The position numbers and the translations under genes are program-made. This document shows, piece by piece, positions 17,678 to 26,191 of a stretch of DNA of 64,000 nucleotides. The stretch is from Ignavibacteriales bacterium (GTDB lineage: Bacteria > Bacteroidota > Ignavibacteria > Ignavibacteriales > Ignavibacteriaceae). Numbering within the stretch: position 1 is the first letter of the stretch; the number at the start of each line of letters is the position of its first letter. The notes beneath the pieces are model-generated. The model was not told the DNA's origin. It saw only the letters and a list, made by a program, of their open reading frames with translations, and did no database searches. Where the stretch lies: positions 930,001 to 994,000 of the forward strand of contig JADJMD010000013.1 of assembly GCA_016709765.1 (NCBI GenBank), read 5' to 3'.

Positions 17678-18391
17678 TTATTCTTTGTTGTAGATAACCG
17701 GAGTTTTATGCTTCCATTCCTGCCACAATTTATCATTTGTTGCCAGCTCTGCCATAAAATTACTGACATTTATTCTGCTTGTTTTGCCGGGATTAAAAAT
17801 GGGGCTTCGTATTTTATGATTATGTGTTTCATATTCACTCACAATTTCTTCATCGAAAAGCGAATCAGGACGGACTGCCACCCAATCAATATTGGTTTTT
17901 GAACCTAATTTGTAAACAAGGTGATCAGCCGCAAGCATATTATCTTTATGGGGAGGTAACAGGACTTTTAATAATGAGAATACTATATTTTCCCCGAAAG
18001 TGTTTACTTCTCCTATCTTTCTGTTTGTATATGCGGTCGTGCTCATTAATATAAACTTTGGTTTTGGTTCCCGGGACTGCAATGCTTCAATTATTTTAAC
18101 AACAGTATTGTAAACCAGTTTATGGGGTGGTCCAAGAATACCTTTAAAACTTATGTTGTGACCAAGGCAGCAGATAACAGAATCACAATCTCTTATAAGG
18201 TCTTTTATTTTTGAAATGTCAAAGTCATTTATGTTTCCCTTAATTATTTCAATGCTCTTATCATCTGATATTTGGTCGGGTATAATGGCAGATTCTCTCA
18301 CAACTATTCGAACCTGAATATTTTTTTTGACAAGCTGCTGCACTACCAATTTGCCGGTTGCTCCGCTCGCGCCTAAAACTAATGCTTTCAT
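17678..18391 (-). CDS. NAD(P)-binding Rossmann protein, SDR/NmrA-like
   Basis: A 237-residue atypical short-chain dehydrogenase. It begins MKALVLGASGATGKLVVQQL, the GxxGxxG dinucleotide site, followed by a basic residue pattern (VRIVVRE) that favours NADPH, then DSVICCLGHN and LMSTTAYTNR strands. Proteins of this type act as NAD(P)H-dependent reductases or as cofactor sensors; the substrate cannot be told. It is leftward and follows the MOSC gene by about 60 bases. Confidence 0.85.
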   Translation of the reverse strand: MKALVLGASGATGKLVVQQLVKKNIQVRIVVRESAIIPDQISDDKSIEIIKGNINDFDISKIKDLIRDCDSVICCLGHNISFKGILGPPHKLVYNTVVKIIEALQSREPKPKFILMSTTAYTNRKIGEVNTFGENIVFSLLKVLLPPHKDNMLAADHLVYKLGSKTNIDWVAVRPDSLFDEEIVSEYETHNHKIRSPIFNPGKTSRINVSNFMAELATNDKLWQEWKHKTPVIYNKE

Positions 18392-18451
18392 ATTATCCTT
18401 TCATTGAATACATATATTATACAAACAATTTATTGCTGCCGTGTTGTGCTT

Positions 18452-19243
18452 TTAGTCCAACAGTTCGATTGAATCGTTTTTTGTCAATATACCTTCTACC
18501 AGAACGGCGCAATATACACCGGCTAAGTTATCGTGTGCCTGGGCAACTTTGCGTAGAACTTCCGGATTGTGTTCCCCAGTTTCAGGATCGAGCGATATCA
18601 TCTTACAGCGCGGGTCGCGTTCCAGAACCATTATCTCCGCCCTCGAACCGATACGTAGTTTGCGACCGACCAACTCATCTTCACCAAAGCCGTAACCCGA
18701 TGCGAGATTAAAATAGACATTAGCCCGAAAGCGTCGTTTGTCAAGAGGAATGCCCAATTCCGATTCGACCTGTTGGATAGTTTGCAGACTGATCAACGAT
18801 ACAGGGCGACAGTCGGTTAACGCGCGATCTGAACGTACGAGCGTCAAGTGATTTTCGCCACGCAATCCTTCCACTAGCATTTCTTTCAACGCAGGATCAT
18901 CAACAGCGACCACTGCACCTGAGGGTGTACGGACATCTAAAATTAAATCGTCCGGATCGGCGTTTGCAGGAGTAACACCAGGCTCGATGCTCATCGCTTC
19001 GATCAAATTCGGAGGTTTCACAGTTCTTTCAGGATAACGAAACTGCGGACGATAGCGCAGCATTTCGTGTTGTGCCGTTGCGCTAAGATAAGGAAACCCT
19101 TTGCGTGCAGATGAATTCTTGAAGGCGAAGCATCGGTCACCATAAATGCCGGAAAATCCCATAAACAATTCGGTCATCTCCTCACCGCTCATACTCTTCA
19201 CCGGATAACGCCATAAACTTTCGACAGTTCCAATAGTTGTCAT
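18452..19243 (-). CDS. MOSC domain protein (molybdenum cofactor sulfurase C-terminal type)
   Basis: About 263 residues. An N-terminal MOSC-N beta barrel (GTVESLWRYPVKSMSGEEM) is followed by the MOSC domain, with DRCFAFKN near the start, FRANVYFN and the late cysteine in RDPRCKMISLDPETGE. MOSC proteins carry persulfide sulfur or act with molybdenum cofactor. The start at 19243 was chosen since AGGAAAG lies about 6 bases upstream; an upstream in-frame ATG at 19276 adds only a basic leader. The gene is visibly richer in GC and uses many CGC, GCG and CGG codons, unlike its neighbours, which suggests transfer. Confidence 0.88.
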   Translation of the reverse strand: MTTIGTVESLWRYPVKSMSGEEMTELFMGFSGIYGDRCFAFKNSSARKGFPYLSATAQHEMLRYRPQFRYPERTVKPPNLIEAMSIEPGVTPANADPDDLILDVRTPSGAVVAVDDPALKEMLVEGLRGENHLTLVRSDRALTDCRPVSLISLQTIQQVESELGIPLDKRRFRANVYFNLASGYGFGEDELVGRKLRIGSRAEIMVLERDPRCKMISLDPETGEHNPEVLRKVAQAHDNLAGVYCAVLVEGILTKNDSIELLD

Positions 19244-19476
19244 ACCAACTTTCCTTTTATTCTTTTCATTAAACAATCTGACTATTACTTATACTACAAG
19301 GTATTATTAACCAAAGAACACATATCGGCGTGAATTTGCTCGAGATCGGTCTACATATTGTCAATTCGAAACTAAAATAAATTGTTTATAAACACAATCA
19401 TCTTTTATAATTAAATGCTTTAGCATAAGTTACATCATCAACCCGATAATTTATTAATTTCAAATCAAAGAAAATT

Positions 19477-21222
19477 ATGGCTGCAAAAAGTAAATCAAAA
19501 GTAACAATAGGGCACGTATTTAAAACTTTAATATGGCCCAGAAAAAATATTCTGCTCGTAGGAGTGGTATTAATTATAATAAGCAGGTTATCAAGTCTTG
19601 TGTTACCCGGTGCAAGCAAGTACCTGATGGATGATGTTATAGCAAAGGGTAATATTGAAATGTTAAAAATAATATTAATAGTTGTCGGTGCGGCTATAAT
19701 TGTGCAGGCAGGAACTTCTTTTCTATTAACAAAATTATTAAGCGTTGAAGCACAGCATTTAATAGCAATACTAAGAGCACAGCTGCAAAAACAAATACTA
19801 AAACTTCCTATAAGGTTTTTTGATAATAATAAATCTGGTGCTCTTGTTTCAAGAATAATGAGTGACGTTGAGGGTGTAAGGAATCTTGTAGGTACAGGGC
19901 TTGTTCAGTTATTTGGCGGCATTCTAACAGCTGTAATTTCATTGGTTCTGCTTATTAATATCAGCCCTATGATGACTTTATATACACTTGTACCCGTTGC
20001 GATATTTGGTGTTGTTGCATTAAAGGCGTTCGGTTATATCAGACCGATATTCAGGGAACGCAGGGTTATCAATGCAGAAGTAACCGGAAGACTGACAGAG
20101 ACTCTTGGCGGAGTAAGGGTAATTAAAGGTTTTAATGCCGAGGCACAGGAAGTAAAAACTTTTGAAGCCGGTGTTGACAGGCTGTTCCAGAATGTGAAGA
20201 AAAGTCTTACATCTACAAGTCTGCTTACCAGTTCTGCTACATTCCTGTTAGGGATTGCATCAACTGGAATTATGGGCATCGGCGGGTATATGATAGTAGA
20301 GCATCAGCTTACTATTGGAGAGTTTTTATCTTTTACTTTATACCTTGGATTTATGATAGCCCCGATTATAGAGATGAGCAACATCGGCTCGCAGCTTACG
20401 GAAGCTATGGCGGGATTAGACAGGATGGAAGAAATAATGAATATGAGTCCTGAAGATGACGGTACGGTTAGAGACATAAAACTTAAAAGCATTAACGGCG
20501 AAATAATTTTTGATAATGTTTCTTTTTCTTATGAAGAAGGAAAGACCGTACTTAAGGATATCAGTTTTACTGCAAAACCGGGAACAGTAACTGCCCTGGT
20601 TGGAACATCGGGATCAGGCAAAACAACAATTGCAGGAATAGCAGCTTCATTTCTAACTCCGCAAATTGGTAAAGTTACGATAGACGGCAATGATATTTCT
20701 AAAGTTACGCTTAACAGTTACAGGAGTAATCTTGGTGTGGTTCTGCAGGATGATTTTTTATTTGAAGGTACTATAAAAGAAAATATATTATTCCCGCGCC
20801 CCGATGCTTCGGACGAAAGATTGTTAAGCGCAGTAAAAGCAGCTCACGTTCCTGAGTTTACTGACAGACTTGCGGACGGGCTTCAAACACTTATCGGTGA
20901 AAGGGGAATTAAGCTTTCAGGAGGACAGCGACAAAGAGTTGCAATTGCAAGAGCCCTGCTTGCAGATCCTAAAATTCTCATCCTGGATGAAGCAACTTCT
21001 AACCTTGATATGGAAAGTGAATCATTCATACAGGAAAGTCTGAAAAAATTAATGAAAGGCAGAACCACTTTTGTGATAGCCCACCGGCTAAGTACTATCA
21101 GGCAGGCTGATCAAATACTTGTTATTGAAAAAGGTGAGATAAAAGAACGCGGAACCCACAGTGAGCTGATTGAGAAAAAAGGAAGATACTTTGATCTTTA
21201 TACATACCAGGCAAGGATATAA
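19477..21222 (+). CDS. ABC exporter, fused permease and ATPase (MsbA-like)
   Basis: A half-transporter of 581 residues that works as a homodimer or with a partner, exporting lipids, drugs or peptides across the inner membrane. Six transmembrane helices fill about residues 20-310. The nucleotide-binding domain has Walker A GTSGSGKTT (about 375), a Q-loop (VVLQDDFLFEGTI), signature LSGGQRQRVAIARALL (about 480), Walker B ILILDEATSNLD (about 500) and the H-loop IAHRLST (about 534). It has its own promoter region in the preceding AT-rich gap and ends about 70 bases before the broken tetR gene, which points the other way. Confidence 0.95.
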   Translation: MAAKSKSKVTIGHVFKTLIWPRKNILLVGVVLIIISRLSSLVLPGASKYLMDDVIAKGNIEMLKIILIVVGAAIIVQAGTSFLLTKLLSVEAQHLIAILRAQLQKQILKLPIRFFDNNKSGALVSRIMSDVEGVRNLVGTGLVQLFGGILTAVISLVLLINISPMMTLYTLVPVAIFGVVALKAFGYIRPIFRERRVINAEVTGRLTETLGGVRVIKGFNAEAQEVKTFEAGVDRLFQNVKKSLTSTSLLTSSATFLLGIASTGIMGIGGYMIVEHQLTIGEFLSFTLYLGFMIAPIIEMSNIGSQLTEAMAGLDRMEEIMNMSPEDDGTVRDIKLKSINGEIIFDNVSFSYEEGKTVLKDISFTAKPGTVTALVGTSGSGKTTIAGIAASFLTPQIGKVTIDGNDISKVTLNSYRSNLGVVLQDDFLFEGTIKENILFPRPDASDERLLSAVKAAHVPEFTDRLADGLQTLIGERGIKLSGGQRQRVAIARALLADPKILILDEATSNLDMESESFIQESLKKLMKGRTTFVIAHRLSTIRQADQILVIEKGEIKERGTHSELIEKKGRYFDLYTYQARI

Positions 21223-21295
21223 GATATTTTAAGTAGCCCTTGTCCGCTTTGACTAAGAGTAATTTACCGGAACTTATTTAAGTATTCTCTAAATT

Positions 21296-21873
21296 TTATT
21301 TAATTAATATTTTTCCAAATAACATTTCTTCGAGTATTTTCAACGGGCTGTTTGATTTCTCAGCCTTTGCTCTAACGATAGCCCCTTCCCAACTATTTAT
21401 TATAAAAGCTGCTGAAGTTCTTATGTCAATTGATTGATTGATTTCTTTTACTGATTGTGCATCTTTTAAACATTCAAATATTTTTTCTTCCATTTTAGAA
21501 AAAGCATCTGATAATTTTAATCTGAATTTTTCATTTATGTCTCCCATTTCTAATGAAAGATTTCCGATCGGGCAGCCGAGAGTAAAATTATTTTCCTTTA
21601 AAATATCTGTTGTGGTATAAAGAAACGCCTTAATTCTTTGCAGTCCGCTCAAAGATTTATCAGATAGACTATAACCAAATGACTTTTCAAAAAAGTTATA
21701 AAAACATCAATTATAGCTAATCCAAATTCTTCTTTGCTATTAAAATAAAAATAAAAAGAACCTTTGGGCACATTGGCTTCCTTTAAAATTTCCTGAAGCC
21801 CAGTATGATTAAAGCCCTTTAGATGAACGTATTTTGCTCCAATTTGTAATAATTTATTCTTAGTATCTGTCAT
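21296..21873 (-). pseudogene. TetR-family regulator split by a one-base frameshift
   Basis: Two leftward frames together make one TetR protein of about 192 residues. The first (from 21873) has the DNA-binding domain: AKYVHLKGFNHTGLQEI, then NVPKGSFYFYFNSKEE. It should continue from FITF into FEKSFGYSLSDKSLSG and on into the second frame (SGLQRIKAFLYTTTDIL ... LEEMLFGKILIK), which is the ligand-binding part. The break is at a run of six A on the plus strand (21689-21694); a seventh base restores the frame. Either the gene is inactive or this is a sequencing error. If intact, it could regulate the ABC exporter gene that converges on it. Confidence 0.85.
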
Positions 21874-21995
21874 TTTTCAACCAAAAGAAATATTAATTAT
21901 AAAAATAGACCAGTCGTCTATTAAAATCAAATTAAAATTTGCGGAATTGATGAAGACTTTGGAAGAATATACAAGTTCTGAAGAATGGAATTCAT

Positions 21996-22024
21996 AAAAA
22001 AGCCGCAGTGTGTTTTCTGCGGCT
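21996..22024 (-). terminator. Terminator after the peroxiredoxin remnant
   Basis: Arms GCCGCAG and CTGCGGC around an AC-rich loop, followed on the minus strand by TTTTTT. It terminates leftward transcription beyond the decayed peroxiredoxin 3' end and mirrors the terminator placed after the intact peroxiredoxin gene. Confidence 0.8.
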
Positions 22025-22050
22025 TTAAGTTTTAATTGCAAAACAATTGC

Positions 22051-22113
22051 TTATCTTTTCTTGAAGATTGTTTTCATTACATCAACTTTACTAGTTGGTT
22101 TTTACAGAAGAAA
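22051..22113 (-). pseudogene. Decayed 3' end of a second peroxiredoxin gene
   Basis: The minus strand reads KPTSKVDVMKTIFKKR and a stop, matching the last residues KPISKDDVMKAVLKKK of the intact peroxiredoxin 0.7 kb upstream. The similarity runs on to the FFC codons but with a one-base frameshift, then fades. No start or catalytic cysteine region is left. It lies downstream of the START-like gene, in the same direction. Confidence 0.85.
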
Positions 22114-22169
22114 TATTTTATCAATTTGTTTAATGAAATCGTAACAATTAACGAAACATTTATAATCAA

Positions 22170-22622
22170 TTAAGATTTTATAGAAGCAATCTTAGCCAGA
22201 TTCTCTAATTCTTTCATATATACTGGGGGCAGAAATTGTTTGCTGAAAAAGAATTCTATTTTTTTCAATAAGTTAGAATTTTCTTGTATTTCAGTTGTGA
22301 ACGTAACATATGAATACTTTCCATCGTTTTTAGGATCTACTGTGAATGTGGTAATGTAACCAGTGTCATTGGTTTCTACTAGCACACGCCCAGGTTCGGG
22401 TTCTGACACAATTGTGTTGAAAGTCTGCAGTCTACCCATAACTTTCATTTTTACATTAAGAACTGTTCCCGCTCCGAGGCCCCCCCTCTCGACAGTAAGT
22501 GAAACAAAAGGTGGTTTGGGCAAAATTTGAGGATGGCCGTTGTTATAATCTGCAATAATACTATAGACTTTTTGAGCAGGTGATGGAATTAGTGATGACA
22601 CCGAGAATTTATATTTTGTCAT
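22170..22622 (-). CDS. START/SRPBCC-family (polyketide cyclase-like) protein
   Basis: A 150-residue soluble protein of the Bet v 1-like helix-grip fold: it starts KFSVSSLIPSPAQKVYSII, then ADYNNGHPQILPKPPF, continues with antiparallel strands (GAGTVLNVKMKVMGR, GRVLVETND, SYVTFTTEIQ) and ends in a long helix (VYMKELENLAKIASI). Such proteins bind hydrophobic ligands or cyclise polyketides; the ligand is unknown. It sits between an intact peroxiredoxin gene and a decayed peroxiredoxin tail, each with its own terminator. Confidence 0.85.
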   Translation of the reverse strand: MTKYKFSVSSLIPSPAQKVYSIIADYNNGHPQILPKPPFVSLTVERGGLGAGTVLNVKMKVMGRLQTFNTIVSEPEPGRVLVETNDTGYITTFTVDPKNDGKYSYVTFTTEIQENSNLLKKIEFFFSKQFLPPVYMKELENLAKIASIKS

Positions 22623-22663
22623 AGAGATCCTTCAATAAATTTCAGAAAGGTTTTTATTTAAAA

Positions 22664-22692
22664 TAAAAAAACCACGGAAATTTTTCCGTGGT
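22664..22692 (-). terminator. Terminator after the peroxiredoxin gene
   Basis: Arms ACCACGGAAA and TTTCCGTGGT followed on the minus strand by a run of seven T. It lies 25 bases after the peroxiredoxin stop. Confidence 0.85.
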
Positions 22693-22717
22693 CTCAATCA
22701 ATTATTCCAAAGAAAAA

Positions 22718-23440
22718 TTATTTTTTCTTCAACACTGCTTTCATCACATCATCTTTGCTTATTGGTTTAGTACAGAAGAACCAGTCATAACATTTAACAT
22801 TTTTCTCTTTTCCTTCCATTCTATCTTTTGCTGTTCCGCATGAACCTGCAGGAGGAACAATTACATCATCGCCCGGTCTCCAATCAGCCGGAGTTGCAAT
22901 GTTAAACTCATCTGCCGCTTGAAGTGCAATTATAACTCTGTAAAGCTCATCAAAATTTCTGCCCAAGCTTAGCGGATAATAAATTATTGCTCTAATTATT
23001 CCTTTGGGATCTACGAAAAATACTGCTCTTACTGCTTTAGTTGAATCTTCATTCGGCTGAATCATTCCATACATTTTTGCAACATCCATTTTGATATCTT
23101 CAATTAACGGAAAATTTACCTCAACATTTTTCATTCCCTTGTATTCAATTTTTTCTTTGATGGTTCTTAACCATGCTATGTGGCTGTATAGTCCATCAAT
23201 TGAAAGACCTACTAGCTGGCAGTTAGCATCATTGAATTGTTTTTCCATTGTTGCGAATGTCATGAACTCAGAAGTACAAACAGGAGTAAAATCTGCTGGA
23301 TGACTGAAAAGGATTGCCCATTTACCGGAATAATCTGCGGGAAAATTAATTTCGCCTTGCGTAGTTACAGCTTTAAATGATGGTGCTTTATCACCGATAC
23401 GCGGCATTGAAACCACTTCATTTTGAATTACTTGTTCCAT
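22718..23440 (-). CDS. Peroxiredoxin, Prx6/1-Cys type
   Basis: Reduces hydrogen peroxide and organic peroxides. The 240 residues include the long C-terminal domain of the Prx6 group. The peroxidatic site is HPADFTPVCTSEF (cysteine about 55), with the conserved arginine in PKGIIRAIIYYPLSLGRN. Further cysteines at GSCGTAKD, KNVKCYDW and FFCTKP near the C-terminus could resolve the sulfenate, as in archaeal Prx6-like enzymes. It stands alone with its own terminator. A decayed tail of a second copy lies 0.6 kb downstream. Confidence 0.95.
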   Translation of the reverse strand: MEQVIQNEVVSMPRIGDKAPSFKAVTTQGEINFPADYSGKWAILFSHPADFTPVCTSEFMTFATMEKQFNDANCQLVGLSIDGLYSHIAWLRTIKEKIEYKGMKNVEVNFPLIEDIKMDVAKMYGMIQPNEDSTKAVRAVFFVDPKGIIRAIIYYPLSLGRNFDELYRVIIALQAADEFNIATPADWRPGDDVIVPPAGSCGTAKDRMEGKEKNVKCYDWFFCTKPISKDDVMKAVLKKK

Positions 23441-23654
23441 AATAAATTCCTCTATTTTTAATTTAAGTTTTTGTTGATTATATGATGAAAGTAAACTGCT
23501 TTAGATTCTAAAGCCCTTAAAATTGCATAACACAACTTTAGAAAAAGTTAAACTAAAGTCTATGAAGTGTTCAATAATTTGATTTGCGTGCGGGCAATTA
23601 TTAAGGATTGTTTAAAAGTAGATATTCAAAAGTCCAATGTTTTTTATGGATGGA

Positions 23655-25724
23655 TTAACCAAGACTGCGGACAAGATTAATTTTTTTGATTTCACCTGCT
23701 ATAATTAAAGTGTCATCTTCTTTTATAATATAATCCGGACTTGGAATGGCTGTTATTTTTTCCCCTCGTTTTTCTTTCGTCTTTATGGAAAGCACATCAA
23801 CACCATATTCACTTCTAATATTTAACTCTCTAATTGATTTCCCAATGAACATATGCGGCGGAGAAATTTCTATTATTGAATATCCCTCCATAAAGTGAAC
23901 CATGGGTTCATCGTCTTTCATAGTAATTAAGCTTGCAAGATTCGAGGTTAGTTCTCTCTTTTCAATTTCACGGTCGTAGGAATCCTGGATATCTTTTCTC
24001 CACAGAATCCCGATTATTTTATTTGAGTCTTTATCGTTAACCACGGGAAGACCTTCGAAAGAATATTTTCGTAATTTATCTAACGCTACTTGGCAACTAT
24101 CCTCCGGCAAAAGTGTTTCATAAAACTGATTTGAAATGTCTCCTGCAATTAACAGATTTTCTAATGATTCTTTTTCATATATGGAGTCTTTAATATCGTG
24201 AATTGAAATCATGCCCTTAACGCGTCTTTCTGAATCAATAACGGGGAAATCAGATTCCTTTCCTCTTATCACACGATTTACAATTTGGTTAAAATTATCA
24301 GCAACATGTATCGTTTCAAAATCTTTTCGATATACATTTTTTACATGTATTGATTCCATAATATTGGTTTCCATCCCTTCTTTAATTCCAATATTTCTTA
24401 ATACAAGTTTTAATGTGTAGATAGATTCCCGTGAAAGTTTTGTTGAAACAATCATACTCATAATACAAGTTATCATCAGTGGCAGAATAATGCGGTAATC
24501 ATTTGTAAGCTCAAACACTATTATGATAGCCGTAATTGGTGCCCTTGTAGTTCCCGCAACTAATCCGCCCATTGCAACCAAAGCATAAGCACCTGGGGAA
24601 GCAGTTATATCCGGGAAATAAGTATGAACGAAAGATCCAAAAAAATAACCCAGCATCGCACCCATAAAAAGTGATGGCGCAAATATTCCACCAGAACCAC
24701 CGGAACCGAGAGTAAGAGAGGTTGCAAGAATTTTCATAAAGATTAATGCAAGCGCAACATACCAAATCATATTTCCGTAGAGGGCATTATTAATTGTATC
24801 GTAACCAACTCCCATAATCTGAGGAAACACGAGTGCCATAAGACCGATGCCAATTCCACCAAGTGCTGGTTTTAAATAATCCGGAATTTTTATTCGATTG
24901 TCAAAAAACTCTTCGCTGAAATAAAGCGTTTTTATAAAAAGATAAGCAACAACTCCACTTGCAGCACCCAGAACAAAATAAAACCCAATTTCAACGGGAG
25001 ATGTAAGTTGATATTTGGGTACAATAAAAGCGGTAAAGTTTCCCTCAAAAGTGTGCGAGATTACTGTTGCCATTACCGATGAAATTACGATAGGAGAAAA
25101 CTGTGCAACGGCAAAATCCATTAATATTATTTCTACCGCAAACAAAGCTCCTGCAATTGGAGCATTAAATGCAGCGGCAATTCCAGCTGCAGCGCCGCAT
25201 CCAACTAATGTTTTTAACCGCTTGGGCGAAACTCTTAAAAATTGTCCAATAACTGAACCAAGACTTGAACCAATCTGTATAATCGGTCCTTCCCTTCCAA
25301 CCGATCCGCCGGTACCAATTGTAATTGCCGAGGCAAGTGCCTTAACAACGGCTACTCTTCCTCTTATTTGTCCACCTTTAAGAAGAATTGCTTGCATTAC
25401 TTCCGGAACACCGTGTCCTTTTGCTTCGGGCGCAAAGTAGTAGATTAGTGGCCCAACTATTATTCCGCCAATAACAGGAATTATAATAATAAGATACCAT
25501 GGGGTAGCAATTACATTTTCTAGAAGATTCCCGGGTCCGGAAAAAGAAAGTTGAGAAAATAATTTTATTAATGCTCTAATTCCGATTGCAGAAAAACCAG
25601 CGATAACTCCAATTATAATTGCGACCAAAATCATAAAGGTATGTTCGGTCATCTTGGCTCTTTCGAAAAGAGCGGAAGTACGGAGGGATAATTTTGAATA
25701 CGTTTTTTTGAAAGCTGATTTCAC
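23655..25724 (-). CDS. ClC chloride channel/antiporter with CBS and TrkA-C domains
   Basis: A membrane protein of 689 residues. The ClC core (about 30-440) has the three anion-site motifs: GHGVP (103-107), GREGP (143-147, with the gating glutamate that marks proton/chloride antiporters and gated channels) and GGIFAPSL (about 345). Two CBS domains follow (about 455-585), which usually bind adenine nucleotides and regulate the pore. The last 75 residues (about 612-687) look like a TrkA-C/RCK-C domain (SIRELNIRSEYGVDVLSI, DTLIIAGEIKKI). The start is a GTG. It is a single-gene unit. Confidence 0.93.
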   Translation of the reverse strand: MKSAFKKTYSKLSLRTSALFERAKMTEHTFMILVAIIIGVIAGFSAIGIRALIKLFSQLSFSGPGNLLENVIATPWYLIIIIPVIGGIIVGPLIYYFAPEAKGHGVPEVMQAILLKGGQIRGRVAVVKALASAITIGTGGSVGREGPIIQIGSSLGSVIGQFLRVSPKRLKTLVGCGAAAGIAAAFNAPIAGALFAVEIILMDFAVAQFSPIVISSVMATVISHTFEGNFTAFIVPKYQLTSPVEIGFYFVLGAASGVVAYLFIKTLYFSEEFFDNRIKIPDYLKPALGGIGIGLMALVFPQIMGVGYDTINNALYGNMIWYVALALIFMKILATSLTLGSGGSGGIFAPSLFMGAMLGYFFGSFVHTYFPDITASPGAYALVAMGGLVAGTTRAPITAIIIVFELTNDYRIILPLMITCIMSMIVSTKLSRESIYTLKLVLRNIGIKEGMETNIMESIHVKNVYRKDFETIHVADNFNQIVNRVIRGKESDFPVIDSERRVKGMISIHDIKDSIYEKESLENLLIAGDISNQFYETLLPEDSCQVALDKLRKYSFEGLPVVNDKDSNKIIGILWRKDIQDSYDREIEKRELTSNLASLITMKDDEPMVHFMEGYSIIEISPPHMFIGKSIRELNIRSEYGVDVLSIKTKEKRGEKITAIPSPDYIIKEDDTLIIAGEIKKINLVRSLG

Positions 25725-25912
25725 TGTTATACCAAATTTAGAACAACTAAATTAACTTCTGATGAAGTTTAAAATAAAAATAGGCTTACAAAAAGTCTTG
25801 ATCAAACATTTTTTATTATAATTTTAATTAAATAGAAAATATGTTTTGTTAAGATCTTAAATTTTTAAGATAAAAAACTTGGCCAGTTCAAAACCAAACA
25901 GGATATTGATTA

Positions 25913-26107
25913 ATGAATGGAATTAAACGCACCGATATTAAGATAGGTGTGCAAGTAAAAATAGTGATGAAGGAAGACCAGCGCACCGGGGAACTTACCG
26001 AAGGGATTGTTAAAGACATTCTTACAAAATCACCAAAGCACCCTCACGGAATAAAAGTACGACTTGAATCTGGAGGCGTTGGACGTGTTAAAGAAATATT
26101 GGAATAA
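25913..26107 (+). CDS. YwbE-family small protein
   Basis: A 64-residue protein covering the whole YwbE family: GIKRTDIKIGVQVKIVMKED, GELTEGIVKDILT, then HPHGIKVRLESGGVGRVKEI. It is a small beta-rich, probably nucleic-acid-associated protein found in many bacteria; its role is unknown. It is rightward and converges on rsgA, with a double-palindrome repeat filling the 84-base gap. Confidence 0.9.
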   Translation: MNGIKRTDIKIGVQVKIVMKEDQRTGELTEGIVKDILTKSPKHPHGIKVRLESGGVGRVKEILE

Positions 26108-26114
26108 ATTCGAC

Positions 26115-26191
26115 AGCTGACACGATCACAACATGGCAGAGAATATCCAATTCGTCACGGTACGACCGTGACGTCCAAAGACAACTTTTAT
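26115..26191. repeat. Double-palindrome repeat, copy 1
   Basis: The left palindrome is degenerate (TGACACGATCACAACATGGCA); the right one is perfect, CGTCACGG-TACGA-CCGTGACG reading as arms CGTCACGG and CCGTGACG. It aligns over about 77 bases with copies at 29.4 and 30.5 kb and ends at the rsgA stop codon. Confidence 0.85.
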
